NCBI GenBank assembly: GCA_003343805.1
Contig: QAKM01000008.1
Coordinates: 1 to 17,183 of the forward strand
Length of the DNA stretch: 17,183 nucleotides
DNA from: Bacillota bacterium
GTDB lineage: Bacteria; Bacillota; Clostridia; Christensenellales; Borkfalkiaceae
Direction of reading: 5' to 3'
This document shows positions 13,452 through 17,183 of the stretch, one piece after another. Position 1 is the first letter of the stretch. Each line of letters begins with the position of its first letter. The translations under genes and the position numbers were made by a program. The notes below the pieces were generated by a model. That model was not told where the DNA came from. It made no database searches and was given only the letters and a program-made list of their open reading frames with translations.

Positions 13452-14807
13452 ATGTTGTACAGAAAATTCTATGTCGAATTGGTCAAGTGGTATCATCAGG
13501 AGAAGAAACTTGCTCTTTTAATAGACGGTGCAAGGCAGATCGGGAAAACGACGCTTGTTCGGCAGTTTGCGAAGGACTATTACGGAGATCATTTCGTCGA
13601 GATCAATTTTATCAACACGCCTTCCGCAAAAGAGATCTTTGCAGGTGATCTGTCGGTCGATGGGATCATCAGTAAGCTGACGCTCTTTCTTCGCCGTTCG
13701 CTTGTACCGCACAAGACGCTCATCTTCTTTGATGAAGTCCAGGAATGTCCGGAAGTGCGTACTGCCATCAAATTCCTTGTGGACGACGGTAGGTTTGATT
13801 ATATCGAATCGGGATCGCTCCTTGGTATCAACTATCGGGAGATCAAGTCGTATGCCGTGGGGTATGAAGAGATCAGGACGATGTACCCCATGGACTTTGA
13901 GGAATTTGCCATTGCAAACGGAATTCAGCAGTCCACGTTTGAAATGTTAAAAGACTGCTATGAGCGGCGCGTCCCTGTCGACGAATTTGTACACAAGCAG
14001 ATGATGCAGCTTTTCACATACTATGTGATCATCGGCGGGATGCCGGCTGCCGTGCAGGAGTTTGTCAATTCCAAGGATATGGGGCGCGTGGTCGGCATAC
14101 AGTCGGATATTTTAAAGCTCTACCGAAAGGACATCACCAAATATGCGGCAACGGGAAAAGAGAAAATAACGCTCATCTTCGATACGATCCCCGCCGAACT
14201 CAACGCCAAGAATAAACGGTTCATGCTCTCCGATCTCGCCAAAACGGCGCGCATGGAGAGATATGAGAGCTGTTTTAGTTGGCTGACCGATGCAGGTATT
14301 GCCTTACCTTGCTACAATCTGACAGAACCCAAGCAGCCGGTCGCGATCAATCGGCAGCATAATCTGTTTAAGTTTTATCTTGCGGATACGGGGCTTTTGT
14401 GCGCCATGTGTTCAGACGACGTGCAGTACCAGATCGTCAACGGCAATTATGCGATCAACGAGGGCAGCATCATGGAGAATATGTTTGCTCAACAGCTCAA
14501 AAGCAACGGATTTACGTTGTATTATTTTGATAAGCAAAAAGTGGGGGAGGTGGATTTTGTCGTGGAACAGCACGCCGAACTTGTGCCTGTGGAGATCAAG
14601 TCCGGAAAAGATCATAGATCGCATCGAGCATTGGATCATCTTATGGCAGTAAACGAATATAAGCTGAAGGAGAGTTTTGTGTTCTGCCCCGGGAATGTGG
14701 AAGCGGAAGGCAAGACAGTTTATCTTCCGCTGTATATGATCATGTTCTTTCAAAAAGAAAATATGCTGAACAAGATCGTATTCGAGAGCGTTGCCGATCA
14801 TTTGTAA
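13452..14807 (+). CDS. AAA ATPase with DUF4143 C-terminal domain
   Basis: This belongs to a widespread family (AAA_14 plus DUF4143) whose cellular role is not settled. Walker A is GARQIGKTT (residues 26-34) and Walker B is FFDEVQ (D94, E95). The C-terminal part has EGSIMENMFAQQL and a pattern, GEVDFVV (D368) followed by VEIKSGK (E381, K383), that matches a PD-(D/E)xK nuclease-like core. The start is ATG 13452, after AGAGGTGG about six bases upstream, giving 451 residues. It has its own promoter and terminator. Base composition and codon use are visibly more AT-rich than in the neighbours (AAA, TTT, TAT and ATT codons are frequent), which suggests transfer. A stand-alone accessory gene is likely. 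Confidence 0.88.
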   Translation: MLYRKFYVELVKWYHQEKKLALLIDGARQIGKTTLVRQFAKDYYGDHFVEINFINTPSAKEIFAGDLSVDGIISKLTLFLRRSLVPHKTLIFFDEVQECPEVRTAIKFLVDDGRFDYIESGSLLGINYREIKSYAVGYEEIRTMYPMDFEEFAIANGIQQSTFEMLKDCYERRVPVDEFVHKQMMQLFTYYVIIGGMPAAVQEFVNSKDMGRVVGIQSDILKLYRKDITKYAATGKEKITLIFDTIPAELNAKNKRFMLSDLAKTARMERYESCFSWLTDAGIALPCYNLTEPKQPVAINRQHNLFKFYLADTGLLCAMCSDDVQYQIVNGNYAINEGSIMENMFAQQLKSNGFTLYYFDKQKVGEVDFVVEQHAELVPVEIKSGKDHRSHRALDHLMAVNEYKLKESFVFCPGNVEAEGKTVYLPLYMIMFFQKENMLNKIVFESVADHL

Positions 14808-14872
14808 AATCTTGCTTTGGCCGCCCGAACTATACTTTTCGTAAAACTGTATCCTGCCGGAAGGGCACCTGT

Positions 14873-14905
14873 CCTTTGCGGCGTATCACGGAAAAGCGCC
14901 AAAGG
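14873..14905 (+). promoter_or_regulatory. Possible alternative (antiterminator-like) stem
   Basis: CCTTTGCGGCG (14873-14883) can pair with CGCCAAAGG (14897-14905) with one bulged C. This stem uses the left arm and loop of the terminator at 14892-14916, so the two folds exclude each other. It may regulate read-through toward minD, or may be chance. Confidence 0.3.
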
Positions 14906-14916
14906 AGCGCTTTTTT
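14892..14916 (+). terminator. Intrinsic terminator after the ATPase gene
   Basis: AAAAGCGC (14892-14899) pairs with GCGCTTTT (14907-14914) around a seven-base loop, within a run of six T (14911-14916). It lies 84 bases after the ATPase stop and 82 before minD. The A-run on the left arm would also permit termination on the minus strand. No convincing minD promoter was found in the remaining gap. Confidence 0.8.
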
Positions 14917-14997
14917 GTTATTTCGACAAAACACCCCGAAATATGTTCTCTCATATATTGTATCCTTGATGAAAAAGGTGCGCGCGGGGGAAATAAC

Positions 14998-15759
14998 ATG
15001 GCAAGAAAGATCGTGGTCACATCGGGGAAGGGAGGCGTCGGAAAGACGACCGTCACCGCCAACCTCGGGGTACAGCTCGCAAAGAACGGCTGTCGCGTCG
15101 TCGTCTGCGATTTGGACTTCGGGCTCAACAACGTGGATGTGGTGCTGGGCGTCGAAAACCTTGCAAGTTTCGACGTCATCGACGCCATCGAGGGGCGGTG
15201 CCGTCCCAAACAGGCGCTCGTGAAGCATCCGCATTACCCGACGCTCTATTCCCTGGCGAGCAACCGTATCTCCGAGCGGTATGTCTCTCCGCAGGCCGTG
15301 AGGCTCATCCTGGATTCCCTCGCGCCGCAGTTCGACTACATCCTCATCGATTCCCCGGCGGGCATCGACGAGGGATTCCACCGCGCCGTTGCCTGTGCGG
15401 AGGAGGCGCTGCTCGTCACGACGCCGCACATCTCGGCGATGCGGGACGCCGACCGTGTGGGGAATATGCTAAAGGGGTACCGTCTGAGCCGCATCGGGCT
15501 GGTCGTCAACATGGTACGGGGGGATCTCGTTCGGCGAGGGGAGATCTTAACGCCCGACGAGATCGCCAAGGCGCTCCGCATCCCGCTCACCGCCATCGTG
15601 CCCGAGGAGGACAAGATCTTCCTCGAAAACGTGGCCGACCGCGTGCGCGCCTTCAAGCTGCTCGCCAATTTTTACACGGGGACAAAGCCGGAGGATGCTG
15701 CGGAAAAGAAGTACACGGGACTTTTGGGTGCGCTCATGCGCGGACTGAAAAATCGTTGA
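14998..15759 (+). CDS. minD: Septum site-determining ATPase MinD
   Basis: MinD is a membrane-binding ATPase that positions the division septum together with MinC and a topological partner. The deviant Walker A SGKGGVGKTT (residues 9-18, with K11 and K16) lies near the start, followed by DLDFGLNN, the DSPAG Walker B-type motif (D118) and NMVRGD. The last 12 or so residues (GLLGALMRGLKNR) form the short amphipathic helix MinD uses to bind membrane. Length 253 is typical. GGGGGAAA lies about six bases before the ATG. It is followed 12 bases later by the minE-like gene. No minC is in the window, so it must lie elsewhere or be missing. The membrane helix argues against ParA. Confidence 0.93.
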   Translation: MARKIVVTSGKGGVGKTTVTANLGVQLAKNGCRVVVCDLDFGLNNVDVVLGVENLASFDVIDAIEGRCRPKQALVKHPHYPTLYSLASNRISERYVSPQAVRLILDSLAPQFDYILIDSPAGIDEGFHRAVACAEEALLVTTPHISAMRDADRVGNMLKGYRLSRIGLVVNMVRGDLVRRGEILTPDEIAKALRIPLTAIVPEEDKIFLENVADRVRAFKLLANFYTGTKPEDAAEKKYTGLLGALMRGLKNR

Positions 15760-15771
15760 GGAGGGGAAATC

Positions 15772-16002
15772 ATGCGGAGTGAAATGACCAAGGAACGGCT
15801 GCTGGGGATCCTGCACGCCGACAAGGAGGAGATGAACGAGGTGACGCGTGAGGCGTGCGTCGCCGAATTTTCGCGCGTTGCCGCCGAGTACTTCGAGACG
15901 GAGGGGGATGTGACGATGAACGTGCACCGCGGGAGGAGTTCTTCTGAAGTGACGGTGACGTTTCGTGCAAATCGTGTAAAAAATTTTACGATGGTGAAAT
16001 GA
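15772..16002 (+). CDS. minE: Short divergent MinE-like protein
   Basis: The 76-residue product aligns by eye with MinE: TKERLLGILHADK matches the conserved K-E-R-L anti-MinCD segment, a helix (about 24-44) follows, and EGDVTMNVHRG then SSEVTVTF match the beta strands of the topological specificity domain. The N-terminus starts only five residues before K-E-R-L, so the usual amphipathic membrane-binding helix of MinE is missing. GAGGGGAAATC precedes the ATG at a good distance. It sits 12 bases behind minD and would be co-transcribed. In the family, MinE stimulates MinD ATPase activity to drive oscillation; without the membrane helix its behaviour may differ. Identification rests on position plus pattern. 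Confidence 0.68.
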   Translation: MRSEMTKERLLGILHADKEEMNEVTREACVAEFSRVAAEYFETEGDVTMNVHRGRSSSEVTVTFRANRVKNFTMVK

Positions 16003-16017
16003 GATGCGTTTAGCCGT

Positions 16018-16046
16018 TTGACAAAAAATGCCGTTTTTGCTATAAT
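16018..16046 (+). promoter_or_regulatory. Sigma-A-type promoter for degV
   Basis: TTGACA (16018-16023), a 17-base spacer and TATAAT (16041-16046), both boxes perfect, lie 15 bases after the minE stop and 63 before the DegV start. Transcription would start near 16053, at the base of the leader hairpin. Confidence 0.9.
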
Positions 16047-16054
16047 ACAGGGTG

Positions 16055-16090
16055 CATTTGAGGAGTTTACCCTCCTCCTGCATCCAAATG
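16055..16090 (+). promoter_or_regulatory. Structured 5' leader of the degV gene
   Basis: GAGGAG (16060-16065) pairs with CTCCTC (16072-16077) around TTTACC, and CATTTG (16055-16060) can pair with CAAATG (16085-16090). TGCA words at 16053-16056 and 16079-16082 offer another extension. The GAGGAG word resembles a Shine-Dalgarno site but is sequestered; the real site GGAG is at 16100-16103. No known riboswitch is recognised. It may only stabilise the mRNA. Confidence 0.45.
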
Positions 16091-16109
16091 TCATACAACG
16101 GAGATCATT

Positions 16110-16979
16110 ATGAGAAATTTTGCGATCGTTACCGATTCCGCCTCCGATCTTCCCGCGGAATATTTTCAGGAACACGACATTTACTGCGTCGATCTCGGGT
16201 TCAATCTCGACGGCGTCATCTACGGCGGCGAGAGCGGCAACAAGATGGACGTCAAAGTCTTTTACGACAAGCTGCGCGCGGGCGCCATGCCCACGACCTT
16301 CCAGGTCACGCCCGAGCAGGCGCGCTCTGCCATCGAGCCACTCCTCAAAGCCGGGCAGGATGTTCTCGCCCTTGCCTTTTCTTCCGGCCTTTCGGGGACG
16401 GCCAACAGCTTTGTCATCGCTGCGCGCGATCTGACGGAAGAATACCCCGAACGCCATATCGAAGTCGTCGACTCGCTGTGCGCGTCGATGGGCGAAGGGC
16501 TCTTTGTTGATTACGTCGTCAAGAAGGCGGACGAGGGTGTCTCACTGAAAGAGGCGCGCGACTACGCGGAAAATCTCAAGCAGCACATCTGCCACTTCTT
16601 TACGGTGGACAACCTCTTCCACTTAAAGCGCGGCGGCAGAGTTTCGGCGGCGACGGCAGTCGTCGGTACCATGCTCAATATCAAGCCCGTGCTGCACGTC
16701 GATCATGAGGGGCACCTCATCGCCATCGGCAAGGCGATGGGCAGAAAGAAGTCCATCTCGGCGCTCGTCGACCACATGAAGGAGCTGCAGACGATGGGGG
16801 AACACGATCCCATCTTTATCAGCCACGGCGACTGCATCGAGGACGTGGAGTACCTCATCTCCCTTCTGAAGGCCAATTTCCCGGGGCATGAGATCAAGGT
16901 CAACTACGTCGGGAACGTCATCGGTACGCACTCGGGCGCAGGTACGCTCGCACTCTTCTTCCTCGGCTCGCATCGTTGA
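16110..16979 (+). CDS. DegV-family lipid-binding protein (FakB-like)
   Basis: DegV/FakB proteins bind a fatty acid and, where FakA is present, hand it to that kinase for phosphorylation. Family marks are IVTDSASDLP at the N-terminus (about residues 6-15), FSSGLSGTANS (S91-G96 region, the head-group pocket), a KRGGR loop, NIKPVLHVD and the C-terminal GTHSGAGTLALFFLG. The 289-residue length is typical and no signal peptide is seen, so it is cytoplasmic. GGAG sits six bases before the ATG. It has its own strong promoter and leader and follows minD-minE by 107 bases. No FakA gene is nearby. The family call is firm; the bound lipid and pathway are not shown. Confidence 0.94.
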   Translation: MRNFAIVTDSASDLPAEYFQEHDIYCVDLGFNLDGVIYGGESGNKMDVKVFYDKLRAGAMPTTFQVTPEQARSAIEPLLKAGQDVLALAFSSGLSGTANSFVIAARDLTEEYPERHIEVVDSLCASMGEGLFVDYVVKKADEGVSLKEARDYAENLKQHICHFFTVDNLFHLKRGGRVSAATAVVGTMLNIKPVLHVDHEGHLIAIGKAMGRKKSISALVDHMKELQTMGEHDPIFISHGDCIEDVEYLISLLKANFPGHEIKVNYVGNVIGTHSGAGTLALFFLGSHR

Positions 16980-16990
16980 GAGGAAGGGCC

Positions 16991-17052
16991 TGAAAGCGGG
17001 GCACCGCCAAGGAGCTGGATTTGAAAGCTCGGCACCGCCGAGGTGTGGGCGA
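16991..17052. repeat. Two imperfect 31-base tandem repeats
   Basis: The units 16991-17021 and 17022-17052 agree at 22 of 31 positions, sharing TGAAAGC and GGCACCGCC. The second contains CTCGGC/GCCGAG, a perfect 6-bp stem around ACC; the first has a weaker GCGG/CCGC stem. They lie between the degV stop and tRNA-Ser. Confidence 0.5.
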
Positions 17053-17071
17053 AAAGGCGCTCTGAAACAAC

Positions 17072-17100
17072 AAAAAACGGCTGCCTTTTTCGGGCGGCCG
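17072..17100 (-). terminator. Candidate intrinsic terminator, minus strand
   Basis: CGGCTGCC (17078-17085) pairs with GGCGGCCG (17093-17100) through one G-T pair, around a T-rich loop. On the minus strand six T follow (complement of 17072-17077), a standard terminator shape. On the plus strand ATAC follows instead. It would end a minus-strand transcript from beyond the right edge, running antisense to tRNA-Ser. Confidence 0.5.
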
Positions 17101-17104
17101 ATAC

Positions 17105-17183
17105 GGAAGGATGGCGGAGCGGTCGAACGCGGCGGTCTTGAAAACCGTTGAGGTGAAAGCCTCCGGGGGTTCGAATCCCTCTC
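17105..17183 (+). tRNA. tRNA-Ser (anticodon UGA), cut by window end
   Basis: The 5' acceptor strand GGAAGGA (17105-17111) is followed by TGGCGGAGCGGTCGAACGC for the D arm. The anticodon stem GCGGT/ACCGT carries loop CTTGAAA, giving TGA, which reads UCA serine codons. A long variable arm (GAGG/CCTC) marks a class II tRNA, and TTCGAAT lies in the T loop. The 3' acceptor strand and any CCA lie beyond the edge. Confidence 0.93.

Noticed and set aside
14998..15759. ParA-type partition protein or flagellar FlhG
   Set aside because: The C-terminal amphipathic membrane helix, length and the following minE-like gene favour MinD; no parB or flagellar genes are nearby.

Overview
The window looks like chromosomal DNA of a fairly GC-rich anaerobic Firmicute, most likely a gut clostridium. 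This is inferred from Shine-Dalgarno sites of the AGGAGG/GGGGGA type, several sigma-A promoters with exact 17-bp spacers, a MinD/MinE pair, a DegV-family protein, an AAA/DUF4143 ATPase and an araB-araD-araA order. No species-level marker is present. The left quarter is non-coding or of unknown function: a structured repeat array (3-514), a tRNA-Leu(UAG) on the minus strand (525-609), and a minus-strand gene for a membrane protein of unknown function (659-2182).

Positions 2376-12043 form a pentose and side-chain sugar utilisation locus, all on the plus strand. A clear promoter precedes an FGGY kinase (probable ribulokinase, araB). It is followed by L-ribulose-5-phosphate 4-epimerase (araD), a 59-codon ORF (4783-4962) and L-arabinose isomerase (araA). 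Together these convert L-arabinose to D-xylulose-5-phosphate. An intrinsic terminator follows araA, and a GH36-type alpha-galactosidase-like enzyme starts 9 bases after it. A second promoter, whose -35 box lies inside a 10-bp inverted repeat, drives a UDPGP-family nucleotidyltransferase translationally coupled to a 115-aa helical protein of unknown function. After a small repeat cluster comes a GH51 alpha-L-arabinofuranosidase, which would release arabinose from arabino-oligosaccharides. No transporter, secreted arabinanase or AraR-type regulator lies in the window, and both glycosidases lack signal peptides, so they probably act on imported oligosaccharides.

The right part (12071-17183) is housekeeping and accessory: a membrane-anchored ComEC-like metallo-beta-lactamase-fold protein; an AT-richer AAA/DUF4143 ATPase with its own promoter and terminator, perhaps acquired by transfer; minD with a short minE-like gene; a degV-like lipid-binding protein with a structured leader; and a tRNA-Ser(UGA) cut by the right edge.

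The most unusual signal is the array next to tRNA-Leu. Five A hairpins alternate with three B elements whose stems differ in sequence but keep pairing through compensatory changes, with a conserved bulged T and a tetraloop. This suggests a structured RNA or a palindromic mobile repeat family; its identity was not established.
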